Origin: Zonotrichia leucophrys gambelii
Taxonomy: Eukaryota; Chordata; Aves; Passeriformes; Passerellidae
Length of the DNA stretch: 64,000 nucleotides
Direction: 5' to 3'
Assembly: GCF_028769735.1 (NCBI RefSeq)
Contig: NC_088177.1
Coordinates: forward strand, 15,564,599 to 15,628,598
Below the pieces are notes generated by a model. That model saw only the letters and a list, made by a program, of their open reading frames with translations. It was not told the DNA's origin and did not search any database. The position numbers and the translations under genes were made by a program. Positions 26,366 to 64,000 of this stretch are shown here, piece after piece (within the stretch, counting starts at the first letter, position 1; the number at the start of each line of letters is the position of its first letter).

Positions 26366-27687
26366 TCCTGTACAGTCTCTTGTCCAAATGCCATACTGCC
26401 TCCCTGCAGGGAGGAGAAGCCACGTGGAAAAGTGCTTGGTACTCATCTCAAGCTGTGACTGTCTTCATCATGAACGAGTCTGAAAGTCTAAAGCCCTCAA
26501 ACAGCATCTCGAATCTGGCTGGCATGGTTATCAAACACTTTTTCTTAAGAATCCTCCTGTTCTTAAGCTGGTTTGGTTTTTGTTTTTTCTTTGTTCTTCT
26601 GAAGATCAGCTATTTTTCTGAAGGCTTTTAACCCATTCTCTTCACATTTAACCCATTCTTACCAGGCCACTCCTGCTGTAAACAAGAACTAAATGAAATG
26701 GCCTCTGGCTCTTTGTTGAGCCACATCAGTCACTGGGTAGCACAAGGGAACAAAATTATGAGCTTCAGTGTAAAGGAATATTTTCAGATGGATCCTAGTT
26801 TAAAATGATGGATTTCAGTGCTCATCCTCCCTATCTTGCCCCTGTTACAACACATTCTGTAGCTTCTCAGAAAAATACCTGATGTAGCTTTATTTAACTG
26901 ACATGGTGTTGTTCAAACTGGCATTTTCAAACATAGGTATGTTATATAGTACACATGATATAAACAAACCAAAACCAAAAGGATTGTAACTGAGCTAACA
27001 GTGAAGATCATGGCTGTCCCTAAATTAATGCTTTCATACCGAGTGCTTTTAGCCAGTCCTAGCTTCAGTGCATTTTTGCTGGTTAGTTTTAGTATTTTCT
27101 CATTGTGAGAAGATGGATTATTTTGTAATGTCCAATTCAGCGATGCAGCTACTTAGCCATGGCGTTATTTATAAATAGAAATATATGCAGTACTGCATTG
27201 GTTTGGCTGTTTATCATTCATGACACTGACATGTAGATTTTCCAGTAAATAGCTTTTGGTTATCTTATCCAACGCTGACTTCCTTATGCTCCAAAGAAGA
27301 TTCCCCCCACTCCTTTGTTTTTATGTCATATATGTTTCTTCAGTATGACAACCTAAAATCGTTCAGCTAACTTAATGCTTTGTACTCAGAAATATTGTGG
27401 TAGTCTTAGCATTAATTAGCCTTTGTGAACAAACTGTATTGTACCAGATTTTTTTGCTTCAGAGCTGGACTATCCGTGACTATACTTACTGGCAGTGTAC
27501 TTCTGGTCATTGTAACTGACTGGGCTGATCTTGACTTTTAGATTCTGTATTGTGGGGACTAGACAGTGATGAATGTATTTCTAGCAGTTTCCCATGAATG
27601 AATCTAAACTTGAGCTGTACTGGTTCTGAAAATGAAAGTTATTTATTTTAAGAAATAAAATCCAGATAGTGTTGCTTTTTACAGCAT

Positions 27688-27693
27688 AATAAA
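27688..27693 (+). terminator. GLS: GLS distal poly(A) signal
   Basis: Canonical AATAAA with a GT-rich downstream element from about 27,705. A second AATAAA lies 34 bases upstream at 27654. Confidence 0.7.
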
Positions 27694-27715
27694 TGGAAAT
27701 ACCAAGGTGATGGTG

Positions 27716-28190
27716 GTGCTGGTGGGTTTTATTGGTTATCTGTGGGATTGCCACTGAAATAAGTCTTCATTTGTGGGAAGGCTGTCCTGGAAAACCTACT
27801 CTGGTCATTTCCATTGTGCAAAGCATACAGGAAATCAGAATCAATTTCTGTCCTGTAGCATTTCCCTGTTTTGTTTTTTTTTTTGTGTTTATTTTGAAAT
27901 GTACACTTCCAGAGCTGTGTCCTTTCACTGGTGGTTGCTTTTTGTTAATGCTGGAATTCTGGCCATGTACTCCGGACAGGTCAAGCTTTCCCTTGACTTA
28001 CTCTGCTTTCCTTCATCACACCAACAGTTTCCTTTATTATTCTTCTGGCTGTACAGTTCATATAAAACCTGACCAGTGTGAGATGAGGGATTTTGTCACT
28101 TCCTATCCCCAGAGAAAAGCAGCAGGCTCCAGCTTGGTAGCCCACAGAGATGAGCCATAGATGAGTTATCCTACTGAGGACTCAAGTTAG
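27716..28190. other. GLS-STAT1 convergent intergenic spacer
   Basis: About 0.5 kb between the probable 3' ends of GLS (+) and STAT1 (-). No gene is seen. On the minus strand AATAAA also occurs at 28033-28038 and near 27727, so longer STAT1 transcripts could run to or into the GLS 3' end. A 142-codon open frame on + here (27732-28160) has no recognisable similarity. Confidence 0.5.
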
Positions 28191-28204
28191 AAATTCAGGT
28201 TCAG

Positions 28205-28210
28205 TTTATT
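28205..28210 (-). terminator. STAT1: STAT1 candidate poly(A) signal
   Basis: TTTATT on +, AATAAA on the transcribed strand, 1.6 kb after the stop codon. An alternative signal is at 28033-28038. The actual cleavage site was not determined. Confidence 0.5.
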
Positions 28211-29578
28211 GAAGGTTGTGTGGGGATGGAAACAAATGAATGACGGGATACAACCAGTAATAAAAAAAGGTAACAGCCACCTTCTAACAACTGCAGTGCA
28301 GACAGGCCTGCCACAATGCAGAGAATTAAAAGCATGGGTACAGCCTCAGGCTTCAGAGCTGTAACTCTTTAGTTGCACAAACAAGTTTAAAATGAGATAC
28401 AGAGTAGTAAAATACAGACTGGCACATCCACTTTATCATAGACGTAGCCAAAACATGAGAAAGGACAAAAGTGACAACTGAGAGTTCCTTTTATTTAAAA
28501 TCTATAAAAGAATATTCCATTGAGGAAAACTCACTGCTTCTAGAACTACTGGCTATGGAAAGACCAAGCTGTGAATAAGGCCACGGCTTTAAGTCCCACA
28601 AAACTGAAGAATACATGGTTTGTAGAACATGAATACAAAGCACAGCTCAAAAAACAACTTGATTTTTGTATTAGCAACAGATACACATCCAGCTGTTACA
28701 GTAAGATAAAAGCATTAAGTCATTTCCTGTAGCACTGTTAATCCCAGTAACTCAGGGCACCAAAAATAAGTCAGTTTGCAATGCTTTCATTTAAATACAC
28801 GTGTTACATGCTCTAGGTCCTTTAGTTTTTCTAGGAAGCTTTTTCAGGGGGCACATCAGATGTCTTGGGCACAGCACACCACAGTGAAGCAGCCCTGTTG
28901 TTCCCGAGCAGCAGCTGATGGGTGTGAGGGGCCTCTGGAGGTGCCCCTGTCCCAGCCCTGCTCAGGCAGGGCCTGCAGTGTCCCTGTGCCTGGACAGGGC
29001 TGCAGCCCCTCTGCTCGGCTCCTGCTGATGAGCAGCTGCACTGACAGGGCCCCTCAGGGAGACACAGCTGCCTCAACTGAGAGCTGTTCATTGCCTTTAA
29101 CGTGCTGAGAAACCAACCTGTTCCTCCTCTGGTGGAAGCACAGCTCCGTGCTTTAGGTACTGCAGACTGCATATCCTGCAGCCATTGCTCTGGATCAACT
29201 TTAACTTCTTTTCACTTTCCTGTGCCTTACCCCTAATTACAAAACCACTTCATTACCAAAACCTGTAAAGTGTTTTAGCTATTCAAATTAACAGTTAAAT
29301 AAATGCCCTGGTTCATGATGCATGAGAAAACTGAGTTCCATTCCACCTGTTATAACCTACGGGGGCTCTGTATTATTGCAGGAAATGGGGGTGACCAGAT
29401 CCTCACCTTGGGCAGATCAGGCACAGTAAAGAAAAACAGGCTTTCTTTAAAGCCTTCTATGTACAGTTAACTGTTTTAAACTTATAGCTAATTTCTTCAA
29501 ACAATGAATGCATGTTTCTGCCATCACTGTCATTGAGGAGCTCACAATCTCACCTTCCTCTTCCTCCACTCTGGCACA

Positions 29579-29637
29579 GTATCTTGCTAATTAAACAAAG
29601 ATGTGCACGGTATCTTGCTAATTAAACAAAGATATGC
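29579..29637 (-). repeat. 31 bp tandem duplication in STAT1 3' UTR
   Basis: The segment tatcttgctaattaaacaaa plus gat(g/a)tgc occurs twice with a 31 bp period and one difference (g/a). Confidence 0.95.
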
Positions 29638-29813
29638 TTGTAGGGAGGCTGCTCAGGCTGCTGCTATTGGTATTGCCATCAGCTAAAACTGCTGCAGGAC
29701 CTTGAGGCTGAGGAACCAAGGAAGGGGAGCGCTGTCCCCAAGGCACTGATGCAGCACAGGAGGCGTGAAGCGGATGGGCCTTGCTAATGACACAGGGAAA
29801 GCTCAGCCAAAGC

Positions 29814-49100
<19,287 letters not shown>

Positions 49101-49784
49101 TGTGAGTGAAAAATTAGAGACCCCTCTAAGTGCCCATTTTCAGTTGCTGTTTGTATCCACAATTGCCTGCTCTGAAAATGGACTACATCTCAAGTCACTT
49201 TAAATGGAGAAGGACTGGAAAGATTTTTTTCTTATATGTGTTTTAGTTCTCATGATCATAGTTTCAGGCTAAATTCAAGTAACCTGTGCAGCAGATATAG
49301 GGTGCTTAAATGAACTAAGACTGTGCAGAATGGCTTCTCTCAGTCCTAACACTTTTGTGAGAGTAGCTTTAGCTCTGATGTAGGGTCTCTAGAAGCAGAT
49401 CACTTAGCCTTCTAAGGTGCAGGTTATCAGCTTGTAGTGGAAATGGCATGTAAAAATAAATCCAAGGAACAGCCCAGGCTGAGAACATGAGTGTTGAGAT
49501 GCAAATCCACTCACATCTTTGTTTTTTCATGGTTGCTTATAAGACCCATCCAAACAAACAGGAAAACATCAGGGTGAAGGACTATTTTCTATGCCCCTTC
49601 CCACCAAATCCTTTAGTTTTTATACACCAGTGCCCTCAACTGCTGAGTGTGATGTGTGCTAGGTGTGAGAAGCAAAGGAGTTAAAACTGTTATGTTTAAA
49701 GTGAGGGCTTGGATGAGGGCTTCTGATGTGTGCTTTTCAGATTACAGCTAACACAGCATTTGAGTGTGCCCAAATAGCAAGTCC

Positions 49785-50190
49785 CAGAGAGGGAGACTCC
49801 ATGACCTCCCTGGGCAACTTGTTCCAGCGCTCTGCCACCCTCAGTGTCAAGTTCTTCCTCATGTTGAGGTGGAACTTGTGTTTTACTTTGTGGCCACTGC
49901 TTCCCATCCTGTTGCTGGGCACCACTGGAGTCTGGCACCATCCTCTTGGCACCTGCCTTTGAGTTATTTATATGTAATGATGAGATCCCCTCTCGGTCTT
50001 CTCTACCCCAGACCAAACCGGGCCAGCTCTTGCAGTCTCTCCTTGTAAGAGAGTGCTCCAGGTCCTTCATCATCTCTGTGCCCTTTGTTGGACCCTCTCC
50101 AGCAGCTCCTGGTGGTTTTTGTACCTGGGCATAGCACTCCAGATGTGCCTCACTAGGGCGGAGCAGAGGCGGCTGATGGCCCCTCTCGGC
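49785..50190 (-). mobile_element. CR1 LINE fragment (antisense) next to STAT1 promoter
   Basis: Antisense CR1: gactccatgacctccctggg, ttgttccagcgctctgccac, tgatgagatcccctctcggt, tgctccaggtccttcatcat, tggaccctctccagcagctc. About 400 bp, ending some 590 bp from the non-coding exon's donor. The 125-codon minus-strand frame in it is degenerate CR1 sequence, not a gene. Confidence 0.85.
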
Positions 50191-50775
50191 GTGCTGGCCA
50201 CCCGGTGCACTCCAGGGCTCCTTCCTGGCCCTCCTCTACCTCCTTTCCTGCCATTCCCGGGGATCGCGGCCGATGGGGAGCAAAGGGCGCGGGCAGCCGT
50301 CCCAGCCCCGGGCCGGCTCCGTGCCCGTGCTCCCCGCGCTGCCGGCCGGCCCAGACCAGCCCATCCCCTCGGGCGGGTGTGAGGGAGGGAGGGAGCGGCG
50401 CACCTGTTCGGCAGAGGCTGCCCAGCGGGGCTGGAGCCGCGGGATCAGCGGGAGCAGCGTCAGCCGGGCTGGGCACAGGGTCCGCTTCGAGCGCTGCCGG
50501 GCAGGGCAGGTCTGGAGAGGGTGAGCTGTGGACAGCGAGGACTTGAGAGCGGCTGCGGCAGCGGAGCGGGGGTGTCCCTGCCAGGAATGAAGGAGCCACC
50601 TCCTCTTTCCCCAGGTGCAAGGACACCAGAGCGCAAAGCTCGGTGGGTGTCTCCCGGGAGCGATCTGAGGAAGCGACAGCTTTAGTTACACCCGGCATTC
50701 ACCCCGCCAGCCCCCGAAGTGCGGGCAGCGCCATCGCCATCCCCCGGCCCCTCACGCCCGCTCCCCGCTCCTCAC

Positions 50776-50860
50776 CTGGGCTCCGGCTCGGCGCTGTCAC
50801 GGTGCCGGCTGCGCTCGGGGAGCCGCGCGCCCGCCCCAGTGCGCGTGCGCGGGGGCGGGC
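50776..50860 (-). other. STAT1: STAT1 non-coding first exon (5' limit uncertain)
   Basis: A good donor, ccag followed by gtgagg, lies at the low end (50775 is the first intron base) inside the CpG island. It would splice to the acceptor at 48775-48777 across a 2.0 kb intron. The transcription start is not visible (no TATA box); 50,830-50,880 is a guess from motif positions. A further non-coding exon is possible. Confidence 0.5.
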
Positions 50861-50888
50861 CGGGGGCGTTCCCGGGCGAAGGGAGCGT

Positions 50889-50894
50889 CACGTG
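50889..50894. promoter_or_regulatory. STAT1: E-box CACGTG in STAT1 promoter
   Basis: Palindromic CACGTG (context gtcacgtgac), the class bound by USF and MYC-MAX factors. It sits 2 bp from the GAS element. Confidence 0.55.
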
Positions 50895-50896
50895 AC

Positions 50897-50905
50897 TTCT
50901 GGGAA
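50897..50905 (-). promoter_or_regulatory. STAT1: GAS element in STAT1 promoter
   Basis: TTCTGGGAA matches the STAT-dimer consensus TTCNNNGAA. It lies 13 bp from the ISRE GAAA core, on the side nearer the gene. Confidence 0.65.
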
Positions 50906-50916
50906 AGGCGGCGAAG

Positions 50917-50930
50917 ACGAAAGCGAAACC
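50917..50930 (-). promoter_or_regulatory. STAT1: ISRE in STAT1 promoter
   Basis: The transcribed-strand-sense sequence GGTTTCGCTTTCGT fits the ISRE consensus RGTTTCNNTTTCNY at every position (plus strand GAAAGCGAAACC). ISREs bind STAT1-STAT2-IRF9 and IRFs. STAT1 is itself an interferon-stimulated gene. Confidence 0.8.
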
Positions 50931-50992
50931 AGCGCGGGGCCCTGGGGGCCGGGGGGGCCGCCCCGGCGCCCATAAACTGCAGGCGGCTGAGC

Positions 50993-51028
50993 CTTCCCTT
51001 CCCTTCCCTTCCCTTCCCTTCCCTTCCC
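50993..51028. repeat. (TTCCC)n pentanucleotide repeat
   Basis: About seven units, 60 bp upstream of the STAT1 ISRE. The other strand is (GGGAA)n, which supplies repeated G3 tracts and repeated GGAA cores. Confidence 0.95.
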
Positions 51029-52470
51029 GCTGGATGTTGAAGTCCAGGCTTTGCCGTGGGTTTTTAAGTGTAGTCTGTGCCCCCTTCCCTCCTCAGGTGG
51101 AGGAGGCAGGTCTTACTTAATGAAAAAAATAAAATAGGTCTGTTTGGTAAACATCGTGGTGTGAAATACTGGTGAGTAGTAGAGCTATAAACATGTCTAT
51201 GAATAAAAGCAATGGAAGAAGGTAATTGACAGGTTTTATGTTTTTTTAATTAGGATCTTACAGTGTCACACCAAGACAAAGCACAAAACCGTCACATTTT
51301 TTTACTTTGTCATTGCAAAACACAGCAAAAACACAAGCACAGTTAGTAGAACTCCTTAAAAGCAGATTTTTTTTCCTGGTTGCATCTCAGCACCCCGTTT
51401 TTGTGGTTTTCACTGGAGAGCTGTGTTCTTATTCATCGTGGCATGAGGACAAAATTCTCACTTTTTTAATGGAAGGAAATTTGGACTGTATGTATTCATC
51501 CGACAGATACATTATTCCAGTCTTCCTCTAAAGCAGTGAAATGATTTCAGGGCAGATCTTTTCAACAAAATATTAAGGCTACCCTATGCAGAAATCTGTT
51601 CTGAAGCAAAGCACGAACTGTCATGCCAAACCCTGATCCATGGTGCTGTTCAGATACTCCATTTATACTGAGGTTAATATTTGGGAGTCTTGAAGGGTTG
51701 CCTTGCACGGAGAGCAGGAAAGAAAGAAAAAGGAGACTGGTTCTCATGCCATGTCTGATCTTGTCTTACAGTACTTCTCATGAACTTGAGGTGGTCAAAA
51801 ATAAAAGTATCCCCCATTTTGTTTGTATTAAAATTGTGAGAAGAAGTTAGAATCAAAAGGCATGCAACAGCTGATGTCAGGCAGGTCATGTTTCCTGCTT
51901 TAGATCTGTGTTACTGCCTGTAGCTCAGTTTAAGGTCAACCAGAAGGCAGCAAGACTGTTTTTGTTGTGCCTTGGAAAAAATCCACAGAGTCTGGGTATG
52001 CAGCCTGAAGCCAAAATCAGATTTTATTCATGCTGGTTATATAAATTACAGATATTACCAAGCTATATACAGAATTGCTCTTCTTTTTTATTTTCTACAT
52101 GATGCTTGCTGAACTTACATGCAGCTTGCTTTGAATCACTCAGTGTAATGGACAGAGATGTGCCTGTTTCTTTGAAATTCACTTCCATGTATCACAAAAA
52201 TATCTCATACTTTGTTTTCGCTCACTCACTTTCAACTAACCTAAATAGCATGGGTGAAAGGAGAAATGAAAGTAAAATCTATGTCTTACTGATCCAAGGA
52301 GGTTCTGTTTTCATCACAGAAGTCTCATTTATACCTGCTTGAGAAAGCTGTAAGGTGCAAATGTTAAAGGGTTTGTGTTTTAAGAGCTTTGCATGCATTA
52401 ACCATGTGTGGGCAAAGCTTGCATTTTGATTGAGCCTGCATTTGTGAAATACAGTGGTCTTGGAGTTGCC
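51029..52470. other. STAT4-STAT1 intergenic region
   Basis: AT-rich, no recognisable gene, RNA or mobile element. Minus-strand AATAAA occurs near 52,088 and 52,023 and could serve longer STAT4 transcripts. Short frames on both strands lack similarity. Confidence 0.5.
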
Positions 52471-53558
52471 TGTTTATTATTCTATTAACAGAGGTTTTAG
52501 GGATAATACTGGGGGAAATAAAACCAAAACAACAAAACCAAACAACCCAAACTCAGCAGTAAACACGTCTGAAAGAAAAAAAAAAGAGGGCAATTTACTG
52601 TTTTTACAAAAACTAGTTGTCCTGCTTGTCAAGTGAGCCTGTGACATGTAATATCCTGTCACGCAGCACAAGTTTCCAGGTGGTCAGCAAATGCTGCAGC
52701 CCTTCAGTAAATGTTTTTTAAAACTGCTTCCCTGTTGCCATTAGTTAACATCCAAACTGTGTCAGATTGGGGTTTTTTATTTGTAGACTTTCTGACAGTA
52801 CTTGCTGGGGTATCTGAGTGCCTCTTGCCCAAACAGATTTACTTCTGCAACTATTTTGTGAGAGGGGAAGTTTTACTAACTCTCTCTTCCAGTGGAGAAA
52901 TGGAGACAGCCTTTTTAACACCACAAGTTTTATGTCTGCTTCCTTTCTGGAACTCCCTTCTCTCCCGAGCCTCACCTACCTGTCTTCCACAACTTCTGCT
53001 GTGGTGTCAGATAAAAATCTATGCTGATGGCAATTCATCTTTGGAGAAAAGCAATCCCCAGATACCTCTGCAATATTCCAAGTCAGGGGAACAAGAAGCT
53101 TTGCTTTGAAATAGTATTTGAATCAGTGGTGTATAAGATTATAAATAAGCAGAAAGTATTTAACATCATAAATCCCAATTTCTCCAAACTCATTGTCTTT
53201 AGTTATCTTTATATGCTGTCTTCAAAAGCAAGACATTTTGTTCTTATGCTCTCATATTTACAGCAATTCTATGGAAATTAGTTAAATTAGCAAGTAAAAT
53301 TTATGTCTGCTGAAGTCAAATGATGCCCAAGCTAGAAAGGATTTGGTCTTTTTTCAGTGACAACAGCAAATCTGACTTGCAAAAGGCTGTTTGAATCCCT
53401 AGGGAGAAAATTCCTTGTTTATGTGTTGTTGAAAGAGGCCTAAGAATAATGTAATGGTTTCCAGAAAAGCTGACTTTCGAGGTGACAGAAAAAAAATTTA
53501 TGTCTTCTTTAACCCATCCAATGTTCACACAATTACTGATTTTTCCAATATGTGCACT
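52471..53558 (-). other. STAT4: Probable STAT4 3' UTR
   Basis: Non-coding sequence after the stop. Minus-strand AATAAA at 52776-52781 and near 52,475 are candidate poly(A) signals. The true end is not determinable from sequence alone. Confidence 0.4.
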
Positions 53559-63034
<9,476 letters not shown>

Positions 63035-64000
63035 CTGAGGGAATAACCAGGTTATAAAGTTGGGAGTGCACAGCTGGCATTTAACACTGGTTTACTGATC
63101 CAGCTGCTGAGGTTACACTTGGAAAAAAATCTCATAACAAATATATAAGCAGAACAGGAAAAGAAGTGAAGGAAACAATTTGTTCAACTCTGACATTAAA
63201 TTAGTCCAGAAGTTTGGTAATTTTTCTGATGAATCTAAAAGAACCCCTTAATATTGTTCTAGACTTTTATCTTTTTCTGAAATGGTACTTTTAAACACAA
63301 TTTGCACACAAGAAGTTAACAGATAATTTTGTGTGTCCAATAAAGGTTGTCTCCAACTTTCCTTTTCCTAAAGTTTCCTGACTGATTGACAATTGGACTT
63401 CAAACAGAGATGTTCAACTTCAAGGAGAAACAAACCAGAAACAAAGCAAATAGGCACAGCTTTAATGACAAATGGGCCTTCATCCAGGTTTGCTGTGGGT
63501 TCTAGTTGAAGGACTAGAGGCCTAAATCATTAATCCAAAGTAAATCTGGTATTAAAACCCCGTGCTTTTCTTGGATGAAAACCACTAAAATCTGTTTGTC
63601 ATTGTTGATTAAAGTTTGTAGTATTAGCGTTTGTTTTGATTACAAAGCAGCATAGCTCTGCAAAGATCCAAATCTCTGCCCCTTAGGAAACAGATTTCTT
63701 GAAATACATTTCCATCCCTGGAACTCAAAGTATAAAAATATATTTGTTCTTTTCCAGTTTTCTTTGTTGTTGGTCTTTTCCCTCCCCATCATGCATTTGT
63801 TTTGTCAGACTTTTCTTTTAAAAAAAGAAATAAAAAATTGCAAATCAAAATGCTTTCTCATGACGAAATATCCAGCTTAACCTGTATTTCTGACACAAAG
63901 TTGATAAGGATTGGTGAAACAACCTTCTTCCCCCATTATGATTTTGCAGAAGCAGATTTTTCTCATGGAAAAATCATCTAGGCAAAAAGATACATCTGCA
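63035..64000 (-). other. STAT4: STAT4 intron at window end
   Basis: Nothing recognisable. The expected next upstream STAT4 exon (short, lysine- and glycine-rich by analogy with the STAT1 exon at 39601) was looked for and not found. Confidence 0.6.

Larger units (their letters stand above)
24660..27715 (+). other. GLS: GLS (KGA) 3' UTR
   Basis: About 3 kb of non-coding sequence after the KGA stop. AATAAA hexamers occur at 25167-25172, 27654-27659 and 27688-27693. The last is followed within about 15 bases by a GT-rich run (gatggtggtgctggtggg), the usual layout of a strong poly(A) site, so the main 3' end is probably near 27,705-27,715. The UTR includes a candidate miR-23 site near its start and an ancient MIR-like fragment near 26.3 kb. 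A GC-rich patch lies at about 25,490-25,570. Confidence 0.75.
28190..29813 (-). other. STAT1: STAT1 3' UTR
   Basis: About 1.6 kb of non-coding sequence after the stop, similar in length to the human UTR. Minus-strand AATAAA at 28205-28210 is the likely signal; another lies at 28033-28038, followed by a GT-rich run. Contains a 31 bp tandem duplication at 29579-29637. A 113-codon frame at 28831-29172 on minus is not conserved-looking. Confidence 0.65.
50240..50985. promoter_or_regulatory. STAT1: CpG island at STAT1 5' end
   Basis: Very GC-rich and dense in CpG over about 0.75 kb (for example gccgcgcgcccgcc and agtgcgcgtgcgcgggggcg). It covers the non-coding exon and promoter. Overlapping long open frames on both strands are a composition artefact. 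Confidence 0.85.

Noticed and set aside
27732..28160. 142-codon plus-strand frame between GLS and STAT1
   Set aside because: Lies in the convergent spacer, shows no family similarity and no splice or promoter context; length is within chance for 64 kb.
50153..50698. 181-codon minus-strand frame and overlapping plus-strand frames at the STAT1 CpG island
   Set aside because: Composition artefact of a CpG island. It runs from promoter DNA into CR1 sequence and has no similarity to known proteins.

Overview
This is a stretch of vertebrate, almost certainly bird, nuclear DNA. Split exons with GT-AG introns encode proteins almost identical to mammalian GLS, STAT1 and STAT4. The dispersed repeats are avian in type: CR1 LINE 3' ends, some with the CATTCTGTG-like tail, and an ERVL-type LTR familiar from neoavian and passerine genomes. 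The gene order GLS(+) - STAT1(-) - STAT4(-) is the same as on human chromosome 2q32, in a much more compact form.

Region 1 (1-27.7 kb, + strand) is the 3' half of GLS, kidney-type glutaminase. The window opens inside a catalytic-domain exon at the residue equivalent to human Ser449. Three catalytic exons lie in the first 3.1 kb. The GAC-specific terminal exon follows at 3954-4100 with its own 3' UTR. After a roughly 20 kb intron come the four KGA-specific ankyrin/C-terminal exons (22907-24659) and a roughly 3 kb 3' UTR ending near 27.7 kb.

Region 2 (28.2-50.9 kb, - strand) is the complete STAT1 gene. I placed all 23 coding exons, which sum exactly to 756 codons plus a stop, together with a 3' UTR, a non-coding first exon and a CpG-island promoter holding a consensus ISRE, a GAS site and an E-box. 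GLS and STAT1 converge tail to tail within about 0.5 kb.

Region 3 (about 52.5 kb to the end, - strand) is the 3' half of STAT4. Its ten last coding exons give the C-terminal 332 residues: part of the DNA-binding domain, the linker, the SH2 domain and the transactivation tail. The 5' part lies beyond the window. STAT1 and STAT4 are tandem paralogues in head-to-tail order, and their exon sizes and phases match one for one.

Functionally, GLS is a mitochondrial metabolic enzyme unrelated to its neighbours except by conserved synteny. STAT1 and STAT4 are cytokine-activated transcription factors (interferons for STAT1; IL-12 and type I interferon for STAT4). The most interesting regulatory sequence is a near-palindromic IRF-E/GAS/IRF-E cluster inside a STAT4 intron (57159-57183), about 6.3 kb upstream of the STAT1 promoter. 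It resembles the distal autoregulatory element reported for human STAT1. No evidently undescribed biological system was found. The other points worth a second look are a 280 bp direct duplication flanking the GLS GAC exon, beta-isoform stop codons built into the STAT1 and STAT4 splice donors, and transposable elements inserted close to STAT exons.
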